Position numbers and translations under genes: made by a program. Below, in pieces: positions 27,401 to 39,556 of a DNA stretch of 64,000 nucleotides (its first letter is position 1; every line of letters starts with the position of its first letter). This DNA comes from Cryptomeria japonica (lineage: Eukaryota > Streptophyta > Pinopsida > Cupressales > Cupressaceae), in the NCBI RefSeq assembly GCF_030272615.1, contig NC_081413.1:183592951-183656950 (forward strand), written 5' to 3'. Below the pieces are notes generated by a model. That model was given only the letters and a program-made list of their open reading frames with translations, was not told the origin of the DNA and searched no databases.

Positions 27401-27878
27401 AGGACCTCTTAGGGGGTGATAGCTATAAAAAATTATAGTCTTATGTATACATCTTGGAGCTAAAGATTGAAATGTTTCAGCAATATATCAAGGATATGAC
27501 CGAGATTCGGGACCCTCTCCTTACAGAAATTTTGTCATATGAGAATTTTGTAAAGAATATGCTAGGACCTTTTGGCCTCAGATTAGTTGATACAGGAATA
27601 ATGGACCAGCAGCAAATTTTGAATCAGTGGGATGCATATGAGGCACAACACCTAGGACCCGCGTCCCAGTTTGATGTCACCCTTATGGACAGATACACAT
27701 ATCTGATTACTTAGTATCAAGAGGTAGCACACACAGTGAAGGAGCTAGAGGAGGGGAGAACACATGCAGATGAATTTTTGAAGAAGTATAAATTTAGAGT
27801 TAAGCATGTAGCAGATCCTCTGGTTCAAGCAATTGCATTTATAGTGGATAATTATAGATCTTTTATCAAGAAATAAAG
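24428..27878 (+). pseudogene. Long decayed ORF of element C, unknown protein
   Basis: From the ATG at 24428 one frame can be followed to about 26340, crossing at least eight stop codons. The frame then shifts by one and continues to 27878, for about 1,150 codons in all. Visible parts: an N-terminal block (IAPFFNSETRKC..FIDLSLDMLGFIFGIPTRKEV), a long helical region (25289-26152, with KLAEQELQDLNLKEYDHVREFYDPYEK), a Glu/Gln-rich acidic stretch (26380-26670), a basic segment (GKKRRK), and a predicted coiled coil near 27020-27110. The first block is loosely like plant-transposon N-terminal domains, but I do not recognise the family. There is no CCHC, protease, integrase or RT motif. The layout (globular N-terminus, charged C-terminus) recalls ORF2 of B/F/G, although I see no clear sequence match. 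Confidence 0.6.
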
Positions 27879-29080
27879 GATAAGCACACAATTGCTAAAA
27901 ATGGAAAAGCTTTTTTTATAAATCCTTAAATCTTATATTTTTAACTGCGGCTCCTACTCAAGTTCCAATTTTGAGAGAAATTTTTCATGACTACGAAAAT
28001 GTGGCTCACCTAGCAGGGTTTTCGTAGTTGTTAAGTGAAGTATCAAGGCAAAAACTTGCAAGTTAAGTGCGACTCCTAGTTTTAGTTCTTAATTTAGGGT
28101 AGGGTTATTTCCTAGATAGTAGGGTAAAGAACTTCTATAAATTGAGAAGTTGGATTCATTTGTAAGGGTCCCAAATTGTTGATTTGTGGCCTACTTAGAG
28201 ATTTTTAGAATATTTTTCAGATTGTTAAGAAGTTTGAGTTATTTTTGTTATACATTCATGGATATTGATGCTCTACAAAATGGGAGATTATGTTTAGACA
28301 AGAATTTGTTGTCATATAACACAAGAAAACACAAGAAACAAAGAAGAGTTAGTGTTAATCAACCAAATACTAGTCTAAGCAGGCATACCAAGAGAGACAC
28401 TAAAAACAAAGTAAAGCATTTAACTATGAATATAAATGCAAGAAGACATCTCCAAATGTCTTTTACCATGCTCATAGCTCCTCCTCCCTTGTTTCTCTCC
28501 TCTCCAAGTTCCAAATTAGTGTAGCTCTCAACAACTTTTTGCACTATGGATGCCTTATGGAGGTTCAAGATTGACAAATGATTGTTCTCAAAATGATATG
28601 CAAATGTGAACAAAAACTAATATTAGATACTATGAAATGATGAATGATTTATTTTAGACCAAAATAACAATGTATGAGATTTATGCTAAATACTCTTCTT
28701 TAAAATTCACTATAATGCATGCAAGTTTTCAGGATTATGACTATGAATGCTAAATGCTTGAGAATGCTTGAGGATTTGAAAATGAGGAATGTGAGCTCTA
28801 TTTATAAGTAAAATGGAGCAATGGATGGTTGAGATTGAGTAATCTCAACAAGGGTCGAGATTGAATGGTATTCAATCCATGTGAGGACTTTCAACCCAAT
28901 CCCAGGATGACAAGTGTCAACATGAGATGAGTTGAGAGGAGAGGGAATAAGCATTAAATGCTTGACATGACCGAAGAGTTAACTTGGGAGTTAAGGTTAA
29001 GGTTGGGTTGAGTAAATAAATTCATTTTCCAAAAAATAATCCTTTTATCCAATGGATAAACTCTTGTGCAAGAGTTAGTG
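27879..29080 (+). other. 3' non-coding part of element C, left of copia D
   Basis: No coding frame with recognisable motif. AT-rich; continues after D at 35638. Confidence 0.5.
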
Positions 29081-29085
29081 AGGAT

Positions 29086-30149
29086 TGTTAGGTCCCGAAG
29101 ACAACTGAGAGGGGGGGGGGGGGTGAATCAGTTGTCTAATAAATTCAAACAAAAAACCAATTGACCAACTTAATGCTTAATACTGGTAAACTAGTTAAAT
29201 ATGCCAATAGACAGTGTTAAAAGTAAATTGTTATACCGGTAAAGATTAATGTATAAAACACAAACATAAAGTCATCCACAACACATAACACCAATATTTG
29301 TACATGGAAACCCTGTAAGGGGAAAAACCACGGTGGGAAACCTTACCCACAATCAGATGATACTACTACAGATAGTAAGTGTACATAAATGGGGTCTGCA
29401 CATGCAGAAAGGCCAACAGCCTAGAGCTCACTGCTCTAACACAAAATGGGAGTCACACTAACTACAGTTGGATGGTTAAATCCAATAAGAATGTACTGCA
29501 AAAATTAGCATCTTCATATGCTGGATTCAGTACCGGTGTAATGCTGATATGCTTCTACAAAAACCTAGCTTCACCTTCAAATGATGTCTTCATGTATACC
29601 TCTTCTTAATCTCGCATATTCCTTCACTAAATTCTTTTTCGCATTCCACACTTGATCTTACAAATAAGATCTTACATTTATACCATACCCTAAGACCAAT
29701 TTTAGCAGGTCGACTGTACAAGATATTACAATAAAATCATTTTACAAACAATATAATATCCGATGCAATAATCGATTTAAACATGTCGGCTTAATGCATT
29801 TACATCAATAATAAATCATCTCCATAGTGTGCCATGTTGATCTAGAAAAGATAAACCTGCCAGTGTAACCCTAGATAACCTGGACCTATTTGTCGGTAAA
29901 ACCAAATATGCAAATATGAATATACCAATGATTAATTCTTCAAAACAAAGTGTCCACATGATGCCTTCAACATTACCAAGTGTCTTCCATATCATTCCAA
30001 ATACTGGTGAACATTATATCATGTTTGTGAACCATATACCAGTAACTATGTAATAGTTACTTGCTTGCCGGTGAATGTTGCTGGATCTCAAAGTGCTAGT
30101 TTTCAGTAGGTGTTGACATCAATGACAAAACCATACCAAAATACCAACA
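29086..30149 (-). repeat. 3' LTR of element D (1,064 bp)
   Basis: Plus strand TGTTAGGTCCCG to AAATACCAACA. Inverted arms GACAACTGA (29100-29108) and TCAGTTGTC (29128-29136) flank a G-run. The palindrome CTGCACATGCAG is at 29396-29407. Confidence 0.93.
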
Positions 30150-30438
30150 ATCTCCCCCTTTGGCATTGATGGCAACACAAGATGGAAAAACCATCAAAGT
30201 GCCAAACCAGAAATGCCAAATACCAAAAACCAACAATCTCCATTATACCAAACTCTCCTTAAAAGATAATGTGTTTTTCCACAGATATCTCTCACCCTTT
30301 GACATCAAATGCCAAAGCTACAAAAATTAATTTTATACAAAATACTAACTACTCCCCCTGAGAAGTAGCTTCCTCATCAAAGACCGGAATAAAGATTTGT
30401 CTTTTTAATTCTGTCGGTTGATGACAATCATCAACTAT

Positions 30439-33400
30439 CTAAGTCTCTACCGGTGGTGGTATGACTCCAAGCTGATCTCTGAGATATTCAAAAGTCTCCT
30501 TAGGCAAAGGTTTTGTGAAAATGTCTGCAAGCCGTTCTTTAGTATTCACATAAACCAGTTTTATCTCCTTTTCTTCAACTTTTTCCCTTAGAAAATTCAG
30601 TTTGATAGAAACATGTTTAGTTTTAGAATGTAATACCGGATTCTTAGATATATCAATTGCTACAGTGTTATCACAATACATAGTAATGGGTTCCTTGCAT
30701 TTTACCTTTATGTCTTTCAACATTTGCTTAAGCCTTAATACCTGTGTATAGTTAGTTGTTGCTGCAACATATTCTAATTCTGTTGTTGATAAAGATGTAC
30801 AACTTTGTTTCTTACTCAACCAAGAAACTAATCTCTTTCCAAGAAAGAATGCTCCTCCAGTGGTACACTTTCTATCATCCACATCTCCTACCCAATTTGC
30901 ATCTGTGTATGCACATAGGTCAAAATTTTCATCTTTAGGATACCATAATCCATGATTTGTTGTGCCTTGTAAGTACCGGAAAATCCTTTTCAGTTCTCAT
31001 TCATGATTTTCCCTAGGATTACTTTGAAATCTAGAAACAATACATACTGCATTCATAATATCAGGCCTGGTTTGTGTCAAATACAGTAAACCTCCTATCA
31101 TAGATTTGTATCTAGTTGGATTAACAAGTGTAGATTCATCCCTTTGAGATAATTTGTCATTTGTAATCATAGGTGTGCTTACCGGTTTAGAGTTCTCCAT
31201 CCCAAATTTCATCCCTTTGAGAATTTTATTTCTCCAATCATAGACATTTCAAATTCTTGCTGCATTTTAATAGAAAATTCCTTACATAATCCATCTTCTC
31301 CTCCAAAGATTATATCATCAACAAATACTTCAATAATCAAGATGTCATCATTAGTTATTTTGTAATATAAATTGCTATCTGCATTTCCTTTAGTAAAACC
31401 AATCTTTAAAAGATACTTATCCAACCTTTCATACGAAGCTCTTGGGGCTTGTTTCAATCCATACAGAGCTTTTCTTAACCTAAAAACCATATCATTGTCA
31501 TTTGTCAAGGAAAATCCATCAGGTTGTTCAATATATACTTCCTCTTCAAGATCTCCATTCAAAAATGCACATTTAATATCCATTTGATAAACTTTGTAGT
31601 CCTTGTGAGCTGCAAAAGCCAAGAATAATCTAACTGCCTCAATTCTGGCTACTAGTGCAAAGGTTTCATTGTAATCAACTCCTTCTTTCTGAGAATATCC
31701 CTTACACACTAGTCTTGCTTTATTTCTGACAACCTTACCATCTTCATTAAGTTTGTGTCTAATTAAATACCCATTTGGTTCCAATTACATTTTTATCTTT
31801 AGGCTAGGTAACTAATGTCCAAGTATTATTTTTCTCAATTTGTCCTAATTCTTCTTCCATAGCTTTAATCAAAATTTATCTTCACATGCCTCATTGATAG
31901 ATGATGGTTCAATTTGAGAAATAAGACATACCTCTTCATTTGTCAATCCTCCTCTTGTCATAACTCCTTTCAATTTGTTTCCAATTATCTAATCTTCATA
32001 ATGATTCAATCTTACATACCGGGGTGTCTTAGTTTGTTGTTGTTCTTCAATTACTGTGGAATCTTCTGATGACATCGGGGTAACTGGATCTTTGTTCTAT
32101 ACCGGTGGATTCAGTGTAGTTCATTTGTCACAATTTCTGTTGCCGGTTCAGAGTCTATATACCTTGAAGTTCCTCTGAATTGTTCATCAATCTTTACATT
32201 TGTACTCTCAACAATTTTCTGCAATCTCTTATTAAAACATCTATATGCCTTGCTCTTAGATGAATAACAAATAAATATTCTTTCATCACTTCTAGGATCA
32301 AATTTGCCAATATACTCATCTCTTCTAATATAACATTTACTTCCAAAAATTCAGAAATACTTAAGAGTAGGAGTATTACCAAACCATAGTTCATGAGGGG
32401 TCTTACCGGTTTCACCTTTGATGTGCACTTTGTTGAATGTATAGATAGCAGTGCTAACTACCTCTCTCCAATACACATGTGGTAGATTTGCTTCTGATAA
32501 CATACTTCTTGCTGCATCCAAGATAGTTATGTTTTTCCTTTCAACAACTCCATTCTGTTGTGGTGTCCAAGGTGCTAATAACTATCTTCTAATTCCATTC
32601 ACTTCACAGAATGTATTAAAGTCCTTAGATGTGAATTCTCCTCCTTGATCTGATCTTAAACATTTGATTTTCTTACCGGTTTCATTTTCAACTATTGCTT
32701 TGAATAGTATGAACTTCCCAAGTGCTTCTGATTTTTCTCTGAGAAAAGTAACCCAACACATTCTAGAATAATCATCAATAATTAGCATGAAATATCTATC
32801 ACCTTGTAAGCTTCTAGTTCTAGCTGGACCACATAAATCAGTGTGAATTAAATCAAGAGCATTATTGGATTTATCTAGAATACTTTTGAAACTAGCTCTA
32901 ACTTGTTTTCCAAATTGACATTCCTTACAAATTGTATTCCGAGGTTTCACAATTTTACGTAGATCTCTAACTACCTTAGAAGTACTAATTTTTACCATGC
33001 AATCAAAGTTTACATGAATAGTCTCTTATGCCATAACCAACTTTCATCTATATGTGCAATCAAGCATGCCTTTTCACTATTATTCGAATGAAAGATATTG
33101 CCTCTAGTCTTGTTACCGGTTGCAATTTCCAAACTAGTTCTATTCATGATTTTGCATTTTCCATTTTTAAATTGTAACTGAAATCCATTCTCAACTAATT
33201 GACCAACACTTAAAATATTATGCTTTAATCCTTCAACATAGTAGACATTGTTAGTGTTATGCTTACCATCAAGAGATATTGAACCCTTAACTTTGATTGA
33301 ACAAGCTTTGTCATCTCCAAATCTTACTAAACCTCCATTGTATTCTTGAAAGTTTAAGAATTTACCTTTGTCTCCAGTCATGTGATGTGAGCATCCTGAG

Positions 33401-33756
33401 TCAATGATCCATTCATCCTTTGCTTCAACTTTATCTCCTAGGGCTTGTTCTACCAGTTGAGCAGTAGGTGTCGGTTGATCTTCTATTATAGCAACAAAAA
33501 CCCATCGATTGTCTGTTGGATCCTCATCAGAATCATCAGTCACACCTTCATCAGCAATGTAACAAGATTTGTCTTTGTTCTTCTTAAATCTGTATCTCTG
33601 ATATTCAGGATTAGGCTTGTATGTTTTTCTAGCTTCTTCTCTTAGTCTAGCATGTCTATCAGGGCATCTTGAAGCCATATGACCAATCTTATTGTAGTTA
33701 AAACATTTAAAGGGTGCTTTACCTTCATACTTGCTTCCAATTGGACCTTTTGGCAT
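30439..33756 (-). pseudogene. copia pol: protease, integrase, reverse transcriptase, RNase H (element D)
   Basis: Reading leftward: a degenerate knuckle (CFNYNKIGHMASRC, second Cys replaced by Tyr) near 33690; protease WIIDSGCSHHMTGDKGKF near 33390; a pre-integrase block ending LWHKRL; integrase zinc region CKECQFGKQVRASF and core HTDLCGP, IDDYSRMCWVTFL, RSDQGGEF (32582-32998); RT 31209-31784 with [14 protein letters not shown] and the catalytic FVDD box; then LYLTQTRPDIM (about 31070); RNase H 30439-30882 with STTELEYVAA and MYCDNTVAI. The frame changes several times (near 33010, 32580, 32400, 31790 and 31210), so no polyprotein can be made. Domains are complete in order, which places D as the autonomous-type copia of the nest. 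Confidence 0.93.
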
Positions 33757-34505
33757 TTTTCTTGTAAATAGTGCTTCAAGTTCTTAAAGCTCTTCATCCT
33801 CCTTTCTGGATTCTTCGAGTTCTCTTGCATAAAACACTCTCCAGTCTGATTTGTCAAATGATGGAGCAGATGATGTTGATTCTTTAAAGGCCAAATCAGT
33901 TTTTATAGTAGCAATAGGACCAAATTCCTCAATTTCAAAGCATGAAAGTTTTCCAATCAATGTATCCCTTGTTACTGATGTATTAGCCATTGTTCTCAAC
34001 TCATTTATAGCAGTAACCTTCATTTTATATGCTGGTGGCAAACCTCTTAAGATTTTTGAAATAATTTCATCCTCACTCAGGAGTTCCTCGACAACATTTA
34101 ATACCCAAAACAATTTCATTTACTCTTTCCATAAAAGCAGAAATCCTTTCATCTTCTTCCATTTTCAAATGTTCATACCTAACTCGGAAGCTTTCATGTT
34201 TTGCAATCTTGACTATGGAATCTCCTTCATTCAGTGTTTCCAAATGATCCCAAATAACTTTAGCAGTAGACCTATCTGATAATCCCATGATTTGTTGATC
34301 TAATAATGTGCTCAAAAGTGCTTCTCTTGATTTCCAATCATTCTCTTCATCTATAGTTAAGGTAGTTGGAGCAGTCTAACCAACTATAGCAACAGTATAA
34401 CCATTCTTTGTAACTTCCCAGATGTGTCTCCATTCTGATCTTCCATATCCCATAGTTGGTTCCATCAAGTTTAGGACTGTCCTTCCTGAAGTAATTAGTA
34501 GACAT
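33757..34505 (-). pseudogene. copia gag, UBN2-type (element D)
   Basis: It starts at the ATG at 34505, 44 bp downstream of the primer site (MSTNYFRKDSPKLDGTNYG). The capsid core shows DQQIMGLSDRSTAKVIWDHL, FRVRYEHLKMEEDERISAF and MERVNEIVLGI, then EDEIISKILRGLPPAYKMK. The frame changes near 34320 and 34090, and a stop lies in the N-terminal third. The same blocks occur in the gag of element J at the right edge, so D and J are related families. The protein would build the virus-like particle that packages the element's RNA. Confidence 0.9.
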
Positions 34506-34548
34506 TGGATCTCCTCAAGTTGTTAAACTTCTGCAAAAGAGGACTAAG

Positions 34549-34561
34549 CTCTGATACCAAT
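34549..34561 (-). other. Primer binding site of element D
   Basis: Minus strand ATTGGTATCAGAGC, directly adjoining the LTR end CCTAACA; the usual plant initiator-methionine tRNA complement. Confidence 0.92.
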
Positions 34562-35632
34562 TGTTAGGTCCCGGAGACAACTAAGGGGGGGGGGGGGGGG
34601 GGGGGGTGAATCAGTTGTCTAATAAATTCAAACCAAAAACCAATTAACCAACTTAATGCTTAATACCGGTAAACCAGTTAAGTATGCCAGTAGATAGTGT
34701 TAACAGTAAATTGTTATACCGGTAAAGATTAATGTATAAAACACAAACATAAAGTCATCCACAACACATAACACCAATATTTGTACGTGGAAACCCTATA
34801 AGGGGAAAAAACACGATGGGAAACCTTACCCACAATCAGATGATACTACTGCAGATAGTAAGTGTACATAAATGGGGTCTGCACATGCAGAAAGGCCAAC
34901 AGCCTAGAGCTCACTGCTCTAACACAAAATGGGAGTCACACTAACTACAGTTGGATGGTTAAATCCAATAAGAATGTACTGCACAAAATAACATCTTCAT
35001 ATGCTGGATTCAGTACCGGTGTAATGCTGATATGCTTCTACAAAAACCTAGCTTCACCTTCAAATGATGTCTTCATGTATACCTCTACTTAATCTCGCAT
35101 ATTCCTTCACTCAATTCTTTTTCGCATTCCACACTTGATCTTACAAATAAGATCTTACATTTATACCATACCCTAAGACCAATTTTAGTAGGTCGGCTCT
35201 ACAAAATATTACAATAAAATCATTTTACAAACAATATAATATCCGATGCAATAATCGATTTAAACATGTCGGCTTAATGCATTTATATCAATAATAAATC
35301 ATCTCCATAGTGTGCCATGTTGATCTAGAAAAGATAAACCTGCCAGTGTAACCCTAGATAACCTAGACCTACTTGTCGGTAAAAGCAAATATGCAAATAT
35401 GAATATACCAATGATTAATTCTTCAAAACAAAGTGTCCACATGATGTCTTCGTTATTACCAAGTGTCTTCCATATCATTCCAAATACTGATGAACATTAT
35501 ATCTTGCCGGTGAACCATATACTAGTAACTGTGCGATAGTTACTTGCTTGTCGGTGAATGTTGTTGGATCTCAAAGTGCTAGTTTTTAGTAGGTGTTGAC
35601 ATCAATGACAAAACCATACCAAAATACCAACA
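34562..35632 (-). repeat. 5' LTR of element D (1,071 bp)
   Basis: It matches the 3' LTR throughout, with scattered transitions. The G-run has grown to 22 bases (34585-34606) between arms GACAACTAA (34576-34584) and TCAGTTGTC (34611-34619). CTGCACATGCAG is at 34879-34890. Confidence 0.93.
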
Positions 35633-35637
35633 AGGAT

Positions 35638-36981
35638 AACCATGGTCAAAGCAATAAATGCTTTGAGGAGACACATGGGTCACATAAGGGTTGAGTTAGG
35701 GGTTAAAGTCTTTAACCATGGGTGCAAGTGGATTTAACCTTAAATCATTATGAAGGAGCCATTAATGGTCATGTAAGAGCCATTAGTGGTTTGGAAGACT
35801 TTACAGGTTAAATTGTTGAACACACAAAGCATTTAATGATTTTCAAAGACTTTGAAGTCTTTGAGAAGTGACTCCAAGTTGCTTAGGAATGTGACAATAT
35901 TTAGGGGATGGATTAGGCTAATTAGAAAGGGGTTTAGAAGAATCTAGAATGGGATTAAGATTGCAAGTGGGTTTGGTGGGTGAGAGAAAATAGGATTTTT
36001 ATTAAAATAAAATTCAGTTATTTCAACAAATAGGTGCAATTGCATTTTTAGGAGAATGCAAGTGGGGGAGATTTAATGATTTAAATAAATGTTTTATTTA
36101 ATTTATTTAAAAGAGGAAAAGGGTTTAAATGAAATAAATAGAATTTATTCATTTAATTGATTGTGAATTTGGTTTCATGAATTAATTAAAATAAATTGAA
36201 TAATTTATTTAATTAATAGGAGAATGTTTGAAGATGAATTAATTAAATATTAATTTAATTAACTGATGGCTAGTTGATTTTTAATCAAATAAATAGCAAA
36301 TATTCATTTAATTAAAATGGATAGATTTATGTGACTACAGAGATTAATATAAGAAGCAGCTTGTAGATTCCCTGATCTACGTTCATATTCTACCAAATTG
36401 TTCTGTGTAATCTAGTAACGTCTATTATTTGGAGTTAGCAATGTGGTTTAATCTTTTTGTCTATCACTTTATGAATCATATTGTGCATGTCAGGTGTATG
36501 AGAATCTTTGTGATAGGCCATATTGTTGATGATTTTATTTCCATAGATTTGTGAAATTGATGATTTTGCAGGTTTTCAGGAGGTCTGTTGTTGAATGCTA
36601 ACTTGGATAATATTGGATAATTGCTTGGATTGCAGGGAACTAATTGAGTAGTTCATTAAGTTGTTATTATATTGGTCTTTATTGTTATTTTCTTGTTTCC
36701 CTTTATGCTTCACATTTTATTTCCCAGAGAATCTTAAACCATAAAAATACAAAAAGAAAGGAAGTGTAGTTATCCATAACCAGTGAGATTTAGTTCTAAT
36801 GAGTAGGCCCCTTTACAGATATAACCACATCAACCATTGGGCTGTCCATCACCATTGAGACCCGACTATAGAGACCTTGGAGTAGTGAGTTTTTCTGAAC
36901 TCTTTACTTTTCAGAAGAGGTGGTGAGTGTTCACACTAGCTACCTGACTGTTGGCGAGGGTGTCAAAAATAGTCGTCAACA
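35638..36981 (+). other. Right-hand non-coding part of element C
   Basis: This continues C after D. It is AT-rich with repeated ttaattaaat wording (36050-36310), then a GC-moderate end that on the minus strand starts TGTTGACGACTATTTTTGAC, a wording common at gypsy LTR starts. I see no coding frame. Confidence 0.5.
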
Positions 36982-37039
36982 AGTGGTTCTTAATCTCAAT
37001 GACCAAAGGAGTATCGATGCAAGATGAAGATGAAGCCAT
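36982..37039 (-). pseudogene. ORF2 of element B, first 19 codons
   Basis: The ATG at 37039 opens MASSSSCIDTPLVIEIKNH, closely parallel to MASSSFVPEFIANP at the start of ORF2 in F. Element C cuts the frame here, and the sequence resumes at 23292 in the correct phase once one target-duplication copy is removed. Confidence 0.75.
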
Positions 37040-37413
37040 TATAACCAAACACGAAAACTAGGGTTTCTGGAAAATGAAAATACCTTGAAAAACTTTCAAG
37101 AGATCAAATTGCCTTGAAAGAAAGTGCTCGCTTAGATTGCCTTGAACTCTGAAATGCTCTGGAAATTCACTCGTCTAATCACTATGAGAAGAAAATAGCT
37201 CAACCTTTTCCATTTTATCTCCATTAACCCTAATTTTTCATTGTCATAAATGCTGTCGAGAATCATTATCGATTCACATAGTCCATGAGTAGGTTTTGGT
37301 AAATGTCTGAAATCTCTTGAGCACCCATCTGTAATCAAAATTTCTGATTACAGACCTAATCTAGGGTATTTGCATGATCTTCAATGATTTGCCTTCCCCT
37401 AAGGCTGAGTTCC

Positions 37414-38541
37414 TTAGTTACCGGTTGTATCTGCTACTGATGTAGGACCTGATGACTCTGCCAGTTGTTCTGCCTGTGGTGTATCAAATCTTCTTACCCA
37501 TCTCAACTCATGTTGCTTACTGATGTCTTCCACTTCTTCTTTTCCTTTCTCATCTGGATTTCCATTAGTTGCTAGTGGGTTCTTACTTTTGCAATATTTA
37601 GCAATATGCCCAACCTTGTTGTATGCATAACAAACAATATTCTTTTTCTGAATTGCCTTGTTAACCCCTTGATTTCCTTAATTTTCTTTTGATTTGTATT
37701 AGTTAGCCATATGTCCAAATCTACTACATGCATGACATCTTACATTTCCAAGACCGGTGAATGATGCATTGTTTTGATTATTCCTATTTCTGCACTGACT
37801 AGCCATATGACCATATTTATTGCAAACAAAGCATGTACCATTGAATTTGTGAGCATTAGGCTATCTTACCAGTGATTTCTGGTTCTGATTGTCATGTTTC
37901 TACTTTTGTCTAGATGATTGATCTTGTTGTGCAATATCGAAGCTTTCTCCTTCTTCATAACCAAGACCTCTTTTGTCATTAGCATCTCTCTAATTCTTTA
38001 GTAGTTCATCAAGTTTAGTAGAGCTAGCTTGAAATTTTTCCTTGTACTTATTTTCAGTAACCAATTCATCCCTCATAATTATAATTTGTCTCTCAAGTTC
38101 ATGTTCATTGTTCTGAGACTGGACCAATTCAAGTTTCAACATATCATTCTCATGAGTCAATCTATTGATTCCTCAAATCTATCCTTCAACGCATGAGACA
38201 TTTTTTCTTCAGTTTTCTTTCTGTCCTCAATCTCCTTGCACATTCTCATAGTTGGGGTTTGCATCTCATTCTTTAAGATAGTGTTCTCTTGAGTAAGTTT
38301 CTAACAATGATCCTTCATAGCATCTTCCTCATCACTATTCTAGTTTTCAATTGATCACAAAGTTCCCTTCTCTTAGCCTTGACAACTGAAAGCTTTCCTT
38401 ACAAGGAAATGATGTGTTCTCTGGCTTGCTTCAATTCATTCTTCAGTTTACTATTATCCATCTGCTCATTATCAAGATCCTCAAGAGAAAGTCAAAGTTG
38501 CTGCTGCAAACTAGTTTCTATTGATTCCAAATTCCGGATCT
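37414..38541 (-). pseudogene. ORF1 of element B: coiled-coil CCHC protein
   Basis: It begins about 50 bp after the primer site; the expected ATG is changed (ATTTGGAATC). The first two thirds are a heptad-rich coiled coil (LEDLDNEQMDNSKLKNELK and similar), with several stops. The C-terminal third has knuckles CFVCNKYGHMASQCR (about 37800-37850), CHACSRFGHMA (about 37700-37745) and a degenerate CYAYNKVGHIAKYCK (about 37590-37640). The last in-frame stop is at 37414. The design matches ORF1 of F and G. CCHC knuckles imply RNA or DNA binding, and the coiled coil implies self-assembly, so a gag-like role is a reasonable inference. It lacks the UBN2-type capsid core of copia gag. Confidence 0.75.
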
Positions 38542-38575
38542 TCCTCAAGTGGTTAAACTTCTTCCAAGGAACCAA

Positions 38576-38589
38576 GCTCTGATACCAAT
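38576..38589 (-). other. Primer binding site of element B
   Basis: Minus strand ATTGGTATCAGAGC immediately after the LTR end TTCCAACA; identical to the site of copia D. Confidence 0.9.
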
Positions 38590-39556
38590 TGTTGGAATCC
38601 AAGAACACTGAGAGGTGGGGGGGTGAATTAGTATTCTATCGGTAATGTTAGTTTTGAACTTATTACTTATCAATCGGTTAATAGTAAATAAAATTAAAGT
38701 GTATATACCAAATAACACATAGAAAGGCAACACCATAACACCAATATTTGTGCATGGAAAACCCTGCAAAGGGAAAAACCATGATGGGGCTGATTCCCAC
38801 AATATCTCTATACTTGATCAAGGCATACAAATATTACATAAGGAGATCTGCACATGCAGAAAGGCCAACTGCCTAGAGCTCACTGCTCAAGCACAAAATA
38901 AGAAGTCTCATTGACCTACATAATATTACAAAGTGTTTTACAATTGAAAATGAACTTCTAAATTGCATCTAACCATGCTGACTAAGTTTTGGTGAGTTCT
39001 CTGATAACCTTCTCTATATACCAGTTGTTTGATGCTCTGTTCTGCTTTGTTCTGCTACTGGTTAGGCTATGCATGTGAAACTACACACATACGCTTCCAA
39101 TCGCTGACCAAAATACTCACAAAAAATATTCACAACCAATAATTAACATTCCATCAGACACATGATCTATCGCTGAAAAGAACCTCTTAAATATCCTTCT
39201 AACTTTACCATGTCCGCTACCGGAACAAAATGAAATCCAAACATAATCCTAATGACCATGTCGGCCATCACACATTACCACAAATTCATAAAATAAATAA
39301 TCGGGATCAAAATATTTCCTAACTGGGTTCCATATACACATTACCAGGATTAGAACATGTTACCGGGATCAGGACATAGCCGGGTATGAAGTGAATGTCG
39401 GTGACGGTGTAAAGCAATGTCAATACCAATACCGGTTAAGTGCAATGAATTTTGGTTAACCAAACAATGAAACCATTGACCTTGAGATAGTGAGTTGCCA
39501 TCAATGACAACCCAAAATGCCATTAAATATTACTGAATGAGTGTCAATTGCCAGCA
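38590..39556 (-). repeat. 5' LTR of element B (967 bp)
   Basis: Plus strand TGTTGGAATCCAAG to GTCAATTGCCAGCA; the last bases differ from CCAACA in the partner LTR by one change. Arms GAACACTGA (38603-38611) and TTAGTATTC (38628-38636). CTGCACATGCAG is at 38848-38859. Divergence from the 3' LTR is larger than between D's LTRs, so B is older than D, as the nesting requires. Confidence 0.85.

Larger units (their letters stand above)
29086..35632 (-). mobile_element. Element D: complete Ty1/copia retrotransposon, decayed
   Basis: Perfect 5-bp target duplications AGGAT lie at 29081-29085 and 35633-35637. LTRs are 34562-35632 (5') and 29086-30149 (3'), and appear about 95 percent alike by eye. The primer site is at 34549-34561 and a PPT (AAAGGGGGAGAT on the minus strand) sits just inside the 3' LTR at about 30150-30161. 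Gag, protease, integrase, RT and RNase H follow in copia order. Several frameshifts and stops disable it. It inserted into element C and is one of the youngest-looking insertions here. Confidence 0.95.
23293..36981 (+). mobile_element. Element C: unclassified LTR-like element with hairpin tandem repeats
   Basis: The insertion starts TGTTATGCCTAGC and ends GTCGTCAACA. Flanks are GGTGG (23288-23292) and AGTGG (36982-36986), a 5-bp duplication with one change, and removing the insert with one copy restores the reading frame of B's ORF2. Without the nested copia D it is about 7.1 kb. It holds a hairpin-forming tandem array (23380-23710), a related degenerate array (23950-24310) and one long decayed ORF (24428-27878). 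I find no long terminal repeats that match each other, no primer site and no pol domain. TG..CA ends and a 5-bp duplication favour a retrotransposon derivative, but class is uncertain. Confidence 0.75.
18820..39556 (-). mobile_element. Element B: pol-less two-ORF LTR element, split by element C
   Basis: LTRs at 38590-39556 (5') and 18820-19826 (3') share sequence and orientation. The primer site is at 38576-38589. ORF1 (37414-38541) encodes a coiled-coil CCHC protein. ORF2 starts at 37039, is interrupted at 36982 by element C, and continues 23292-19948. Without C the element is about 7.0 kb. No protease, integrase, RT or RNase H motif is present in the internal region. B sits immediately behind A's primer site; flanks ACTTC (18815-18819) and AAATC (39557-39561) could be a diverged target duplication. 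Same design as F and G. Confidence 0.85.

Noticed and set aside
29379-29609. Identical 76-codon frames at 29379 and 34862
   Set aside because: They are the same stretch of the two LTRs of element D, not a duplicated gene.
34549-34561. TGGTATCAGAGC as part of a tRNA gene
   Set aside because: No cloverleaf around it; it is the primer binding site next to an LTR end.
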